From Sedimentisphaerales bacterium (GTDB lineage Bacteria > Planctomycetota > Phycisphaerae > Sedimentisphaerales > Anaerobacaceae): a stretch of DNA of 64,000 nt. The stretch lies in assembly GCA_016932095.1 (NCBI GenBank), contig JAFGDN010000072.1, forward strand, positions 1-64,000, given 5' to 3'. The notes under the pieces were generated by a model that was not told the origin of the DNA, made no database searches, and worked only from the letters and a program-made list of their open reading frames with translations. The translations under genes were made by a program, and so were the position numbers. Position 1 is the first letter of the stretch; each line of letters begins with the position of its first letter. Shown in pieces: positions 33,407-41,998 of the stretch.

Positions 33407-34713
33407 TCAATAGCGATTAAAATTTTTACGACTTGCTCTACGGTTCTTGCCGTTGCCCCCTGATTTTTCCGGATTATCTCTCGGCCGTTGCGGGCGATTT
33501 CGGTCGCGTAATCCGGCTCGCTCAGACACTTTTGCATAATCTCGAATAATTCCTGTCCGTCTTTAACCTCTATCGCGCCTTTGTTTTTAAGAAGGTCATC
33601 AACCGTCTGTTTGAAATTGAACGTGTGCGGGCCGAAAATAGTGCATTTGCCAAGCGCAGCCGGCTCCATCATATCCGACCCCCCCATCGGAACTAACGAC
33701 CTGCCAACAAATACAATTGCCGACAGCGAATAAAACTTCCGCAAATCCCCCATCGTATCGCCGAGAACGACATTAATTTTCAATTTTCTATTTTCAATTT
33801 TCAATTTTTGACTGGCTTTCTTGATTTCGCTATACCTTATAAACTCGAATCCTTTTTCTCTTATCAGTTTTACGACTTCTTCAAAACGTTCGGGTTTGCG
33901 TGGAATAATCGCAAGGCGTAAATCCGAGAATTGCTTTTGCTCAATCAGTCGCCGGTAAACGTCTAAAATAATCTCCTCTTCACCGTCGCCCGTCGCGCCG
34001 GCAACCCATAGTCGCTCATTTTTAAGTCCGAGTTGTGCCGCCAGCTCATCCGCACCCTCGACCTTCTCGACGACCTGTGCCGTATCGTATTTCAATGAGC
34101 CGGTTACGATTGTCTTTTCAGGCACGGCGCCGAGTTCTCGGAACTTCGTCGCATATTCGTCTGTTTGCGCAAGAACCAGCGTAACGTTCTCAAACGTCTT
34201 TTTCACTATCGGCTTTACTAATTTATATCTCGCAAATCCCCTGCCGCTTATCCTGCCGTTGACCACCACAACCGGTATGCCCGACTCGCGGGCGATTCGC
34301 ACTAAGTTAGGCCAGACCTCAAGCTCCATCAACAGGATAATCGTTGGCCGGATGTTCTCGAACGCTCGCCTCATTGTCCTTGAGAAATCCATCGGAAAAT
34401 AAAAAACGCTCAATCGCTCCCCAAATAGCGCACTTGCCCTCGCAAAACCGGTATCGGTCGTGGTGCTGATGACGATTTCATAATCAGGGTATCGTTTTTC
34501 TAATTCCTTTATAAGCGTCGTTGTGGCGTTGACCTCCCCCACGCTTACCGCGTGAATCCATATACATTTTTCCCCCGGTTTCTTCCTGCTGATTTTCCCG
34601 AATCGGTTCGCCCACCCCGCTCGATAGCGCTTATGCCTCAGCATCCGGTAAATCGCCGCTGGACTTATCGCTGCTAGCGCAAGCAAATACGCAGTATCTA
34701 TGAGAAAATTCAT
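33403..34713 (-). CDS. waaA: 3-deoxy-D-manno-octulosonic acid transferase (KDO transferase)
   Basis: 436 residues from the ATG at 34713, chosen because the family begins with a short hydrophobic helix (MNFLIDTAYLLALAAISPA); the longer frame would run into the upstream gene. It adds KDO to lipid A precursor at the inner face of the inner membrane. KdtA marks are WIHAVSVGEVNA with the catalytic Glu, MELEVWPNL, VNGRISGRGFARY, and GGSDMMEPAALGKCTIFGPH. Residues ~302-313 (QKLKIENRKLKI) are encoded by an AAAATTGAAAATT repeat. Its presence argues for a lipopolysaccharide-bearing outer membrane. Confidence 0.95.
   Translation of the reverse strand: MNFLIDTAYLLALAAISPAAIYRMLRHKRYRAGWANRFGKISRKKPGEKCIWIHAVSVGEVNATTTLIKELEKRYPDYEIVISTTTDTGFARASALFGERLSVFYFPMDFSRTMRRAFENIRPTIILLMELEVWPNLVRIARESGIPVVVVNGRISGRGFARYKLVKPIVKKTFENVTLVLAQTDEYATKFRELGAVPEKTIVTGSLKYDTAQVVEKVEGADELAAQLGLKNERLWVAGATGDGEEEIILDVYRRLIEQKQFSDLRLAIIPRKPERFEEVVKLIREKGFEFIRYSEIKKASQKLKIENRKLKINVVLGDTMGDLRKFYSLSAIVFVGRSLVPMGGSDMMEPAALGKCTIFGPHTFNFKQTVDDLLKNKGAIEVKDGQELFEIMQKCLSEPDYATEIARNGREIIRKNQGATARTVEQVVKILIAID
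33775..33810 (-). repeat. AAAATTGAAAATT-type tandem repeat in waaA
   Basis: On the + strand the unit CAATTTT(C) with variants recurs five times (CAATTTTCTATTTTCAATTT and neighbours). In waaA it codes for QKLKIENRKLKI between two Rossmann strands of the C-terminal domain, and it keeps the frame. Confidence 0.7.
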
Positions 34714-34792
34714 CGGGATAATGTAATCGCTGACGTGTAACCTGTCAAATCGCGGAATTGTAATGGCGGGGGCGGCGTCCCTGCCCATTATT

Positions 34793-36421
34793 TTATTGCA
34801 TCCAGTTTTGTGCCAGTATTGAGAAATCTTTGAAGTCAATTATCGAATCCGCTTCTAAATCAGCCCTCGCGTTCCAGTTCCCCGACCCAGGCGTAGTTAG
34901 CCACGCCTCGGCAAACGCGCCCAAATCAAGCCAGTTCACCATCCCGTCTCCCTCGCCCGGCGCCAAATCGCCCGCCATAGGTATCGGCTGGTATTCTACC
35001 GACGGGTCATCCTGCAAAAATAAGCCCCCGCCCCTTAAAACAAAATTCAAATCCGCGAACAAATTCATCCCGATAATCCCGTCAACCGTTCCCCCCTCAG
35101 GCGACGGCACGTCTAACAGCACCACCGGCACATTCGTAAACGACAGCCACTCCCCCAATGCCGGTATATCAATCGCGTCAATGTAAAAACCAGGTGCCAT
35201 TATCGTATCCCCCGTAACCCCCTGTATCTCAACCTCGAATTCCGCCTGGGCAGGATTGATGCCCAGCCGCGCACCTATCCGCGAACCGATGACCGTTATC
35301 TGCGCCCCCGTATCGAACATAAATCGCGTCTTGTCTATCGCCGAATGGCTGCCATCGTACATATCAACGCTTGACACGAAAAATATGCTCTGCGCGGGAT
35401 TTAAGATACTACCGAATATCACCGATGGGCTTATCGGCGTTGTATTGAAAGGGTCCTCAAGGTCGAAATAGAGATATTGAACCGAAGCCCCGCCCAATGG
35501 CCGTAATTCAAGCGGTATCTTGTTGGCATAAACCGGTATGTCCGGGTCGTCTTGGGGGTAAATCCGTATGTCAGGCGCGTTAAAATCGTTGCCGTCGCGT
35601 GTTATTGTGATTTGTGTTCCGTTATCGAATGCCGCCGTAAAATAAACCGATAACGGCGACCCAATGGCCGTCGGCAAATCAACCTCCTCGAACCCCTGCC
35701 CCACCGCAATCGCCACGTTCGATTGGCCCATCATACCTGACCTGTCTAATAATAGTCCGTTTGGCTCTATCGCCCCTAACCCGTCAATAAAAATACCTAT
35801 CGGCTGGCTTATCCGCACCTCCGTATCGCCCGTTACACCGCTGACTATCGACGTATTGGTCGTAACCAGTCCTGCGGTAAACAAGCCCGCCTGCGAAGCA
35901 GGGCCGTTGCCCATTAAATGAGCGCTTGCCCCCGTATCATAAATCCCTATTGCGTAATCCGATTCCGGCGTGCCCGTCAGGTAATTGCCCGTTATCGAGT
36001 ATTGCGTGACCGCCTCCGACTCGCCCTCGTCAAGACGTGCGTTGGTGGCCGTTACCGCTATCCACGGCACAAAACCGTCAATCGGCGGCGAATCTATTAA
36101 ATTAGCAAATACCGAAAATGGGCCGCCTGTCTCGTTAAACGTGATTCTGTTCAATGCTTCCAGTGTTAGCACGGCTTTTTTTACCTTCTGCGGTCCTCGC
36201 CTGCTCGCCGTCATCGCCGGCCTGTTCTCAGGATATGTTATCGCCTTAATCCGTGCCCCTCCTAACCGCCAGTCCGCCTCCTCTTTTCGCCACCCAGGCC
36301 GCCCGTGGTGAGCACTTTTGAACCCGCTGTCCGCAAAGACCTGCGCCTGCAAAACCGCTGTTACCAGCAGACAAATTGCGACCCGTAGTCCTGTTCGTCT
36401 GTGTATCTTTTCTCTTTTCAT
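34793..36421 (-). CDS. Secreted two-lobed retropepsin-like aspartic protease with dockerin-like tail
   Basis: 542 residues from the ATG at 36421 (a GTG three bases earlier is possible). A signal peptide covers ~1-31. Two aspartic-protease motifs are visible: D162-TGA in GIYDTGASAHLMG and D370-TGA in FMFDTGAQITVIG. The second is followed by the retropepsin flap-like GVTGDT and the hydrophobic-Gly motif DGIIGMNLF; the first also has GVTGDT. So one chain seems to hold both halves of an active site, as in pepsins. The C-terminus (~484-540) is a dockerin-like pair (GDGMVNWLDLGAFAEAW, IIDFKDFSILAQNW) typical of planctomycete secreted proteins. It probably acts outside the cytoplasm on proteins; the target is unknown. 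Confidence 0.8.
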   Translation of the reverse strand: MKREKIHRRTGLRVAICLLVTAVLQAQVFADSGFKSAHHGRPGWRKEEADWRLGGARIKAITYPENRPAMTASRRGPQKVKKAVLTLEALNRITFNETGGPFSVFANLIDSPPIDGFVPWIAVTATNARLDEGESEAVTQYSITGNYLTGTPESDYAIGIYDTGASAHLMGNGPASQAGLFTAGLVTTNTSIVSGVTGDTEVRISQPIGIFIDGLGAIEPNGLLLDRSGMMGQSNVAIAVGQGFEEVDLPTAIGSPLSVYFTAAFDNGTQITITRDGNDFNAPDIRIYPQDDPDIPVYANKIPLELRPLGGASVQYLYFDLEDPFNTTPISPSVIFGSILNPAQSIFFVSSVDMYDGSHSAIDKTRFMFDTGAQITVIGSRIGARLGINPAQAEFEVEIQGVTGDTIMAPGFYIDAIDIPALGEWLSFTNVPVVLLDVPSPEGGTVDGIIGMNLFADLNFVLRGGGLFLQDDPSVEYQPIPMAGDLAPGEGDGMVNWLDLGAFAEAWLTTPGSGNWNARADLEADSIIDFKDFSILAQNWMQ

Positions 36422-37049
36422 CACCTTTCTTCTATTATACCAAACCCGCCCCTCATTTTTCGCAAAAATTCGCAGTCCGCCCTTTGCTCGCCAAATTTGC
36501 TTGCTTACAATTGAAAATAATAAATAATCACTACTGTCTCATTAACTTTTGAGTGAACTGTTGTAAAGCTGATAAATATAATGAGTTGCAATAAAAATCG
36601 TTTTATGCCTGTCGCTGTTTCCGCGGGCGAAATTTCGCAAACACAAAGCTGCCGTCAAGATACACACGCTGATGCACTTAAAAGGGTCAATACCCGCTTT
36701 TATCCGCATAATAGACGGAAAAGTTCACGATGTAAAAACCACGGTCTAAAAAGTGTAATCGCATCTTCATAGAAAAAACCTTCCCACAAAACTATACCAG
36801 TTACAATACGAAGACACTTGATACTGTCTCCATTACCAACCGGCGCGTGGTAAAGCCAAGCTCGCCTATATCCACAGAAAGACCGGTAGCAAGCCACCAG
36901 AACGCACATCACATCGAGGTTGGGCTTCGGGGGCAGGCACGTATGAACGTATGCGATTACGGTCAAAAATGGGGGCTGAATTGACATCACCGACACGCCA
37001 AAACAAGTCTCCGGCACGCCTAACTCAAAAATCGGCTACTTTTTGGCAT
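36422..37049. other. Gene-poor stretch of about 630 bases
   Basis: Short open frames exist on both strands (for example 36700-37017 minus), but none has a ribosome binding site, a recognisable domain or a plausible composition. The stretch separates the protease gene from the tRNA terminator. I see no tRNA, insertion sequence end or clear promoter in it. Confidence 0.6.
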
Positions 37050-37077
37050 AAAAAAACCAGCCATAAGTAGCTGGTTT
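37050..37077 (-). terminator. Intrinsic terminator after tRNA-fMet
   Basis: On the minus strand AAACCAGC (37077-37070), an 8-base loop and GCTGGTTT (37061-37054) form a stem followed by TTTTAT. It lies 17 bases past the tRNA 3' end and closes the long minus-strand ribosomal block. Confidence 0.85.
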
Positions 37078-37094
37078 CTGCGTTATTTACGCAA

Positions 37095-37168
37095 TAGCGG
37101 GGGCAGGATTCGAACCTGCGACCTCCGGGTTATGGGCCCGACGAGCTACCAGACTGCTCTACCCCGCG
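37095..37168 (-). tRNA. Initiator tRNA-fMet (CAT anticodon)
   Basis: A 74-base cloverleaf can be folded on the minus strand. The acceptor CGCGGGG pairs with CCCCGCT, leaving a C1-U72 mismatch; the D-arm is GAGCAGTCTGGTAGCTC; the anticodon loop CCCATAA carries CAT; the T-arm is GCAGGTTCGAATCCTGC. The C1-U72 mismatch and the GGG/CCC base of the anticodon stem are the two identity marks of an initiator, not an elongator. CCA is not encoded. It follows the HIT gene and ends in an intrinsic terminator, so it may be expressed with the ribosomal cluster. Confidence 0.95.
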
Positions 37169-37219
37169 GTCATATACAAAAAATATCACGAAACCTTTAT
37201 CCTATCAACAATAAAAAGG

Positions 37220-37636
37220 CTACAACTTGCTACGAATCCTCTCGGCAATCGCTTCGGCCTTGCCCTGTCCGTATTTATGTGAAGGCCACTGCGTGAAAAC
37301 CCCATCGCCGGCTTTTCGCGGTATTATATGAAAATGTAAATGGTCAACAACCTGTCCGGCCGCCCGGCCGTTATTACACAAGACATTGTAACCATCGGCA
37401 CCGACTGCTGAGATAATCGCGCCTGCAATCTTCGGCAAACGCGACCAGACCTGCTCCAAAAGCTCAGCAGGGCAATTATGAACCTTTTCAACGTGCTTGC
37501 AAGGCATCACCAGGGTATGGCCGTCGCTCACAGGCCCGATATCGAGAAAAGCTACTACAACTTCGTCTTCGTAGATTTTCACTGCGGGTATCTGCCCCGA
37601 CGCTATTTTGCAAAAAATGCAGTCCTTCGAGCTCAT
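37220..37636 (-). CDS. HIT-family nucleotide-binding hydrolase
   Basis: 138 residues, one HIT domain. The histidine triad is VDHLHFHIIPR. The CIFCKIASGQIPAVKIYED start is typical of the HinT branch, and C7/C10 recall its zinc pair. These enzymes remove AMP from lysine or phosphoramidate adducts. It lies between rplQ and tRNA-fMet on the same strand, 33 bases after rplQ, so it is probably the last protein gene of the ribosomal block. Confidence 0.93.
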   Translation of the reverse strand: MSSKDCIFCKIASGQIPAVKIYEDEVVVAFLDIGPVSDGHTLVMPCKHVEKVHNCPAELLEQVWSRLPKIAGAIISAVGADGYNVLCNNGRAAGQVVDHLHFHIIPRKAGDGVFTQWPSHKYGQGKAEAIAERIRSKL

Positions 37637-37669
37637 TATTCAGTTCTTCTCCGGACACTTAATAACTTT

Positions 37670-38161
37670 TTATTGCGCCGCGGCGGCGGTTTTGACCGGC
37701 TGTTCCTTTTTGGTTTTCGAATGTTTGCCTTTTTCGCCTTTTGGCTTTTTCTCTATATGTTCCGAACCGACTAATTGGAACAAAACCACCTCGCCGTTAT
37801 CACCAAGCCGTCTCTTGGCAAGGTGTATTATCCTCGTATATCCGCCTTTCCTTTCAAGAAAACGAGGGCCAAGCTCACTGAACAGCTTGCCGATTATCGT
37901 TCCCTTCTTTACGGGCTGCCCATCTTCCTCTTTGAATATATCATGGTCACCAAGCATCGCAATCGCCTGTCGTCTTGCGGCCAGCGTGCCCTTTTTGGCC
38001 AGTGTAATCAATTTCTCAGCAAAACCCTTTACTTCTTTTGCCTTTCGAATTGTCGTCGAAATTGTCTCATGCTCAAATAGCGATACAGCAAGATTGCGGC
38101 GTAACGCCAGCCGGTGCTCGCTTGTTCGACTCAACTGTCTGCCTGCGACTCTGTGACGCAT
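37670..38161 (-). CDS. rplQ: 50S ribosomal protein L17
   Basis: 163 residues. RTSEHRLALRRNLAVSLFEHETI and the KEVKGFAEKLITLAKKG region are the L17 core; it sits near the exit of the peptide tunnel. A C-terminal Lys- and Ala-rich extension of ~35 residues (KGEKGKHSKTKKEQPV) goes beyond the ~120 residues of most L17 proteins. It follows rpoA by 27 bases, as in most bacteria. Confidence 0.97.
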   Translation of the reverse strand: MRHRVAGRQLSRTSEHRLALRRNLAVSLFEHETISTTIRKAKEVKGFAEKLITLAKKGTLAARRQAIAMLGDHDIFKEEDGQPVKKGTIIGKLFSELGPRFLERKGGYTRIIHLAKRRLGDNGEVVLFQLVGSEHIEKKPKGEKGKHSKTKKEQPVKTAAAAQ

Positions 38162-38188
38162 ATACTAAAAATCCCCTTTCCGCAAAAA

Positions 38189-39187
38189 TCACTCAATACC
38201 GGTCATGCCCAGCGACAAGCCGATGTCGGCCAGCTTTCTTTTGACCTCTCTCAAGCTGGTCTTGCCGAAGCTTCGAATCTCCAGCAGGTCCGCCTCGCTC
38301 ATTTTTACAAGGTGTTTGACGGTCTCGACCTTTTCCGATTCGAGGCAGTTGCTTGCCCTTACGGAAAGCTCAAGCTCCTGTATGGGCATATTCAGCTTGG
38401 CTTCAAGCTCTTTGTCAACCTTGGGCTGGGCTTCGACGGCCACGGCCTCCGTCGTTATCGTTTCGGTCCCCAGCTCGCTATACTGCACGAACGGGTTAAT
38501 ATGCTTACGGAGTATTTTGGCCGCCTCGACCATCGCCATTTCGGGCGTTATCGTCCCATTGGTCCATATCTCAAGTATCAGCCGGTCATAATTTGTCTTT
38601 TGTCCGACGCGGGTGTCCTCAGTTAAGTACCTGACCCTCGTTACCGGCGAATACACGGCATCAACAACTATCCTGCCGATTTCCTGCTCATACCTGTCGG
38701 CGGCGGCAAGCCGTTCGGCGGCGGGAACATAGCCCCGGCCGTTCTCAACCACCATTTCCATCTCGAAATTCACGTCTTTGGTCAGTGTGGCTATCACCTT
38801 GTCCTTGTTGACTATTTCTATCGCAGGATCGGCCACAATATCAGCCGCCGTTACCGTGCCCGCCTTATTGGCGGTTACCTTCATCACCTTCGGGCCCGGC
38901 CCCTGAAGGTAAACCGTCAGGTTCTTGACGTTTAGAACGATATCCGTAACGTCTTCCATCACGCCGTTTATCGAGGTGAACTCGTGATTGACCCCTGCTA
39001 TCTTGACGGATGTGACGGCGCTGCCCTCCAGCGAGCTGAGCAGAACCCTTCGTAAACTGTTGCCGATGGTCGTGCCGAACCCTCGCTCGAACGGCTCAAT
39101 ATAAAATTTACCATACCTGTCGCTCGCTACTTTTGTGTCTCGCTCGACACGCGTCGGCAACTCAAGACCACGCCATGTAATTCGCAT
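38189..39187 (-). CDS. rpoA: RNA polymerase alpha subunit
   Basis: 332 residues from the ATG at 39187, which has GAGGAG seven bases ahead; the frame is open 11 codons further but without a site. The N-terminal dimerisation domain shows [28 protein letters not shown]. The C-terminal DNA/activator-binding domain has [11 protein letters not shown] and [20 protein letters not shown]. Normal length. It assembles the core enzyme with the rpoB and rpoC products encoded at the start of the same block. Confidence 0.98.
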   Translation of the reverse strand: MRITWRGLELPTRVERDTKVASDRYGKFYIEPFERGFGTTIGNSLRRVLLSSLEGSAVTSVKIAGVNHEFTSINGVMEDVTDIVLNVKNLTVYLQGPGPKVMKVTANKAGTVTAADIVADPAIEIVNKDKVIATLTKDVNFEMEMVVENGRGYVPAAERLAAADRYEQEIGRIVVDAVYSPVTRVRYLTEDTRVGQKTNYDRLILEIWTNGTITPEMAMVEAAKILRKHINPFVQYSELGTETITTEAVAVEAQPKVDKELEAKLNMPIQELELSVRASNCLESEKVETVKHLVKMSEADLLEIRSFGKTSLREVKRKLADIGLSLGMTGIE

Positions 39188-39265
39188 ACAAAAACTCCTC
39201 TGACCATTCACTACCAGCACATTTTCATTTACCGACGAACCGTTAAATCCTTCATTCGGCCCGTT

Positions 39266-39898
39266 TTATCTTGAGCAGAACTCAATAACCAGTTGTTCTT
39301 CAACGGGAATCTGAATATCTTCCCTGGTCGGCAACGCAACAACCGTCGCCTCCGGCTTTTCGCGGTCAAGCTGTAACCAGCCCTGAGTTGAGAAACTGGG
39401 GTTCTGTTCGAGCTGACTCTTGACTCTCTTGACGCTTTTTTCTGAACCCTTAACAGAAATCCTGGCGCCCACGTTCACGCTGTAATCCGGCAAATCGACT
39501 TTTTTGCCGTTGACGTAAATGTGACCGTGCGTAATAAGCTGTCTGGCTGCTTTTCGCGACGGTGCGAAATTCAGCTTGTAAACGACGTTATCCAGCCGAC
39601 GCTCCAGCAGCAGCAGCAGCGTCTCGCCGGTATTGCCCTTGAGGCGCTCCGCCTGGTGAAAATACCGCATAAACTGACGGTCGAAAATCCCGTAAAACCA
39701 CTTAATTTTCTGTTTTTCGCGAAGCCGGACCCCGTATTCGCTCGACCGGCCCTTTCGCCAGCCGTGCATACCGGGCGCCAGGTTCTTCTGTTTCTTCTCT
39801 ATCGGGCATTTGGCCGTCTCGCATCGGGCACCCTTTAAGAACAGCTTCATACCTTCGCGCCGGCAATGCTTACAAGATGAGCCGAGATAACGTCCCAT
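39266..39898 (-). CDS. rpsD: 30S ribosomal protein S4 (zinc-binding form)
   Basis: 210 residues. The N-terminus keeps the four-cysteine zinc site (C9, C12, C26, C31: CKHC ... CETAKC) lost in many lineages. The S4 RNA-binding domain follows ([33 protein letters not shown]). It starts 30S assembly by binding 16S rRNA; in E. coli it also represses the alpha operon. It lies between rpsK and rpoA, the conserved place. Confidence 0.97.
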   Translation of the reverse strand: MGRYLGSSCKHCRREGMKLFLKGARCETAKCPIEKKQKNLAPGMHGWRKGRSSEYGVRLREKQKIKWFYGIFDRQFMRYFHQAERLKGNTGETLLLLLERRLDNVVYKLNFAPSRKAARQLITHGHIYVNGKKVDLPDYSVNVGARISVKGSEKSVKRVKSQLEQNPSFSTQGWLQLDREKPEATVVALPTREDIQIPVEEQLVIEFCSR

Positions 39899-39962
39899 TG
39901 AAACTCCTGCTCTTTCCTAAAAACCTAATTATCTTTTTCACTTACAAAATTCCGGTTAAAAA

Positions 39963-40349
39963 CTATATCCTTCTTCGTTTTGGAGGTCGGCACCCGTTAT
40001 GCGGCAGCGGTGTTACGTCTTCTATCGACGCTATGCGCAATCCCGCCTGCTGTAACGCCGCAATCGCCGATTCCCTTCCGGGGCCGGGTCCTTTTACTTT
40101 TATCTCAACCTCGCGAACGCCGTTTCGCATAGCGGCCCCTGCGGCACGCGACGCCGCCTGTGAAGCCGCGAACGGCGTGCTCTTGCGGGCGCCCTTGAAG
40201 CCGACACAGCCGGCGGAGCTTGTGCATATCGTATCGCCTTCAATGTCGGTCACCGTAATCAGCGTGTTATTAAACGACGCCTTTATATGGATGACCGCCT
40301 TTGCCACGTTCTTTCTGACTTTTCGTTTTGCTGTTGCGACTTTTGCCAT
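39963..40349 (-). CDS. rpsK: 30S ribosomal protein S11
   Basis: 128 residues. Core motifs are [36 protein letters not shown] and [20 protein letters not shown], ending in THLPHNGC-like [14 protein letters not shown]. It forms part of the 30S platform near the E site. Normal length and normal neighbours (rpsM, rpsD). Confidence 0.98.
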   Translation of the reverse strand: MAKVATAKRKVRKNVAKAVIHIKASFNNTLITVTDIEGDTICTSSAGCVGFKGARKSTPFAASQAASRAAGAAMRNGVREVEIKVKGPGPGRESAIAALQQAGLRIASIEDVTPLPHNGCRPPKRRRI

Positions 40350-40394
40350 TTTTCAAATTACCTCAAGTGCCGATATAAAAATCGTTACAAACTG

Positions 40395-40778
40395 TTAATG
40401 CAGGTCTTTCACGCCTTTCTTCCCGGCCACTGTCTTCCTGGGGCCTTTGCGGGTCCGGGCGTTACTGCGGGTTCGCTGGCCCCGGACGGGCAGACCCTTT
40501 CTGTGCCGAAAGCCCCTGTAACAGCCGATATCACGCAGACGGGCGATATTCTGGGTTATCTGCCTGCGAAGCTGTCCGCCGATTACGTAATCACGCTCGA
40601 TAATCTGTGTGATTCGACTCAGTTCATCCTCAGTAAGCTTGCCCGCCTTGGTATCTTTATTAACTTTTGACTCGTTCAGAATATCTATGGCGTTATGCCT
40701 GCCTATGCCATAAATATAGGTCAGCGCAATCCATATCGCCTTTTGATTGGGAATATCAACACCAACAATACGCGGCAT
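40395..40778 (-). CDS. rpsM: 30S ribosomal protein S13
   Basis: 127 residues. [25 protein letters not shown], the helix-two-turn-helix and [20 protein letters not shown] are diagnostic; the basic tail reaches toward P-site tRNA. It lies between rpmJ and rpsK as in most bacteria. Confidence 0.98.
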   Translation of the reverse strand: MPRIVGVDIPNQKAIWIALTYIYGIGRHNAIDILNESKVNKDTKAGKLTEDELSRITQIIERDYVIGGQLRRQITQNIARLRDIGCYRGFRHRKGLPVRGQRTRSNARTRKGPRKTVAGKKGVKDLH

Positions 40779-40826
40779 ATCTGCTCCTTATAATTTCTTC
40801 GGCCTCTACCGCCGCCGGCGGCCAAA

Positions 40827-40940
40827 TCAGCCCTGTCGCTGCTTGTGACGAGGATTGCTGCAAATAACGCGAACCACGCCCCTGCGGCGAACTATCCTGC
40901 AATTTTCACAAATCCTTCTGACTGAGCTTCTTACTTTCAT
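40827..40940 (-). CDS. rpmJ: 50S ribosomal protein L36
   Basis: 37 residues, ATG at 40940 and TGA at 40827. The sequence [14 protein letters not shown] is followed by [20 protein letters not shown]. The zinc ligands Cys11, Cys14, Cys27 and His32 are all present (C+ form). Too short for most gene finders, but the place between infA and rpsM is the conserved one. Confidence 0.97.
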   Translation of the reverse strand: MKVRSSVRRICENCRIVRRRGVVRVICSNPRHKQRQG

Positions 40941-40999
40941 TTTTATTCCGTTTCGATAAACATTCGCCCGTCCGTCGCGGATACGCTTCAGCGGGACGA

Positions 41000-41215
41000 C
41001 TAACTGCGTAAAATTATCCGGCCTCTGTTAAGGTCGTAAGGCGACATCTCAACTGTGACCGTATCGCCGGGCAGAATCCTGATAAAATGCATTCTCATCT
41101 TACCCGAAACGTGCGCCAGAATCTGATGCCCGCTTTCAAGCCTGACCCTGAACATCGCATTCGGCAGCGCCTCAACAACCTCCGCCTGCACTCTTATCGC
41201 GTCTTTTTTGGCCAT
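41000..41215 (-). CDS. infA: Translation initiation factor IF-1
   Basis: 71 residues, a single S1-like OB fold: [39 protein letters not shown] and [11 protein letters not shown] match the family almost throughout. IF-1 blocks the ribosomal A site during initiation. Its start lies three bases after the map stop. Confidence 0.98.
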   Translation of the reverse strand: MAKKDAIRVQAEVVEALPNAMFRVRLESGHQILAHVSGKMRMHFIRILPGDTVTVEMSPYDLNRGRIILRS

Positions 41216-41218
41216 ATT

Positions 41219-41998
41219 CTAGTTTGCCGTTAACACCTCACATCCATCTTTCGTTATCGCTATAGTATGCTCAAAATGAGCCGAACATTTGCCGTCTTTG
41301 GTCACTACCGTCCACCCGTCTTTAAGTGTCCGCACTTCGCAGTTTCCCGCGTTAATCATCGGCTCAACCGCCAGGACCATACCTTCAGCCAGAACAATAT
41401 CGTCGGCCAAAAGCTCGCCGCTGACGTAATTCGGCACCCTCGGCTCTTCGTGCATCGCGACACCGATACCGTGCCCGACGAACTCTTTTACCACCGAAAA
41501 ACCCGCCGATTCCGCCAGCCGCTGCATTTCACCTGCGATTTCGCTCCAGCGAATCCCGGGACGCGCCTTTGCTACGGCTGTCTCAAGTGCCTGGCGAGTC
41601 ACGTCTATCAGCAGGCGTTTTTCTTCAGTTACCTCGCCTACGGCAAAGGTTACCGCCGCGTCGCCGCAATAACCGCTAAGCCGTGCCCCGAAATCTACGC
41701 TTAAAATGTCTCCTTCCCTGAGCTTGACGTTGTCCGAAGGTATCCCGTGAACAACCTGCTCATTCAGCGACGCGCAAATCACGCCAGGAAACGGCATTTT
41801 CGCCTGCGGGTTTCTCACACCCTTAAACAGGGGCTGCGCCTTTGCCTGCGAAGTCACCTCCGCCGCCACTGCATTTAACTGCGCCGTGCTCATCCCGGGC
41901 CTGGAAATCTCCTGCAATTTTGAAAGAACATCGGCTACAACCGCGCCTGCGTTACGCATCAGCTCAATTTCACGTCGGCTGCGAAGCGTTATAGCCAT
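41219..41998 (-). CDS. map: Methionine aminopeptidase, type I
   Basis: 259 residues. It removes the initiator Met from new proteins. All five metal ligands can be seen: Asp in SVDFGAR, Asp in GDAAVTF, His in FVGHGIGV, Glu in AVEPMI and Glu in HFEHTIAI. Its ATG directly adjoins the adk stop. A short start without the N-terminal zinc extension makes it the standard type Ia. Confidence 0.98.
   Translation of the reverse strand: MAITLRSRREIELMRNAGAVVADVLSKLQEISRPGMSTAQLNAVAAEVTSQAKAQPLFKGVRNPQAKMPFPGVICASLNEQVVHGIPSDNVKLREGDILSVDFGARLSGYCGDAAVTFAVGEVTEEKRLLIDVTRQALETAVAKARPGIRWSEIAGEMQRLAESAGFSVVKEFVGHGIGVAMHEEPRVPNYVSGELLADDIVLAEGMVLAVEPMINAGNCEVRTLKDGWTVVTKDGKCSAHFEHTIAITKDGCEVLTAN

Noticed and set aside
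36700-37017. Possible small gene in the gap before tRNA-fMet
   Set aside because: No ribosome binding site, no homology recognised and odd Cys/His/Trp-rich composition; other frames in the gap look no better.
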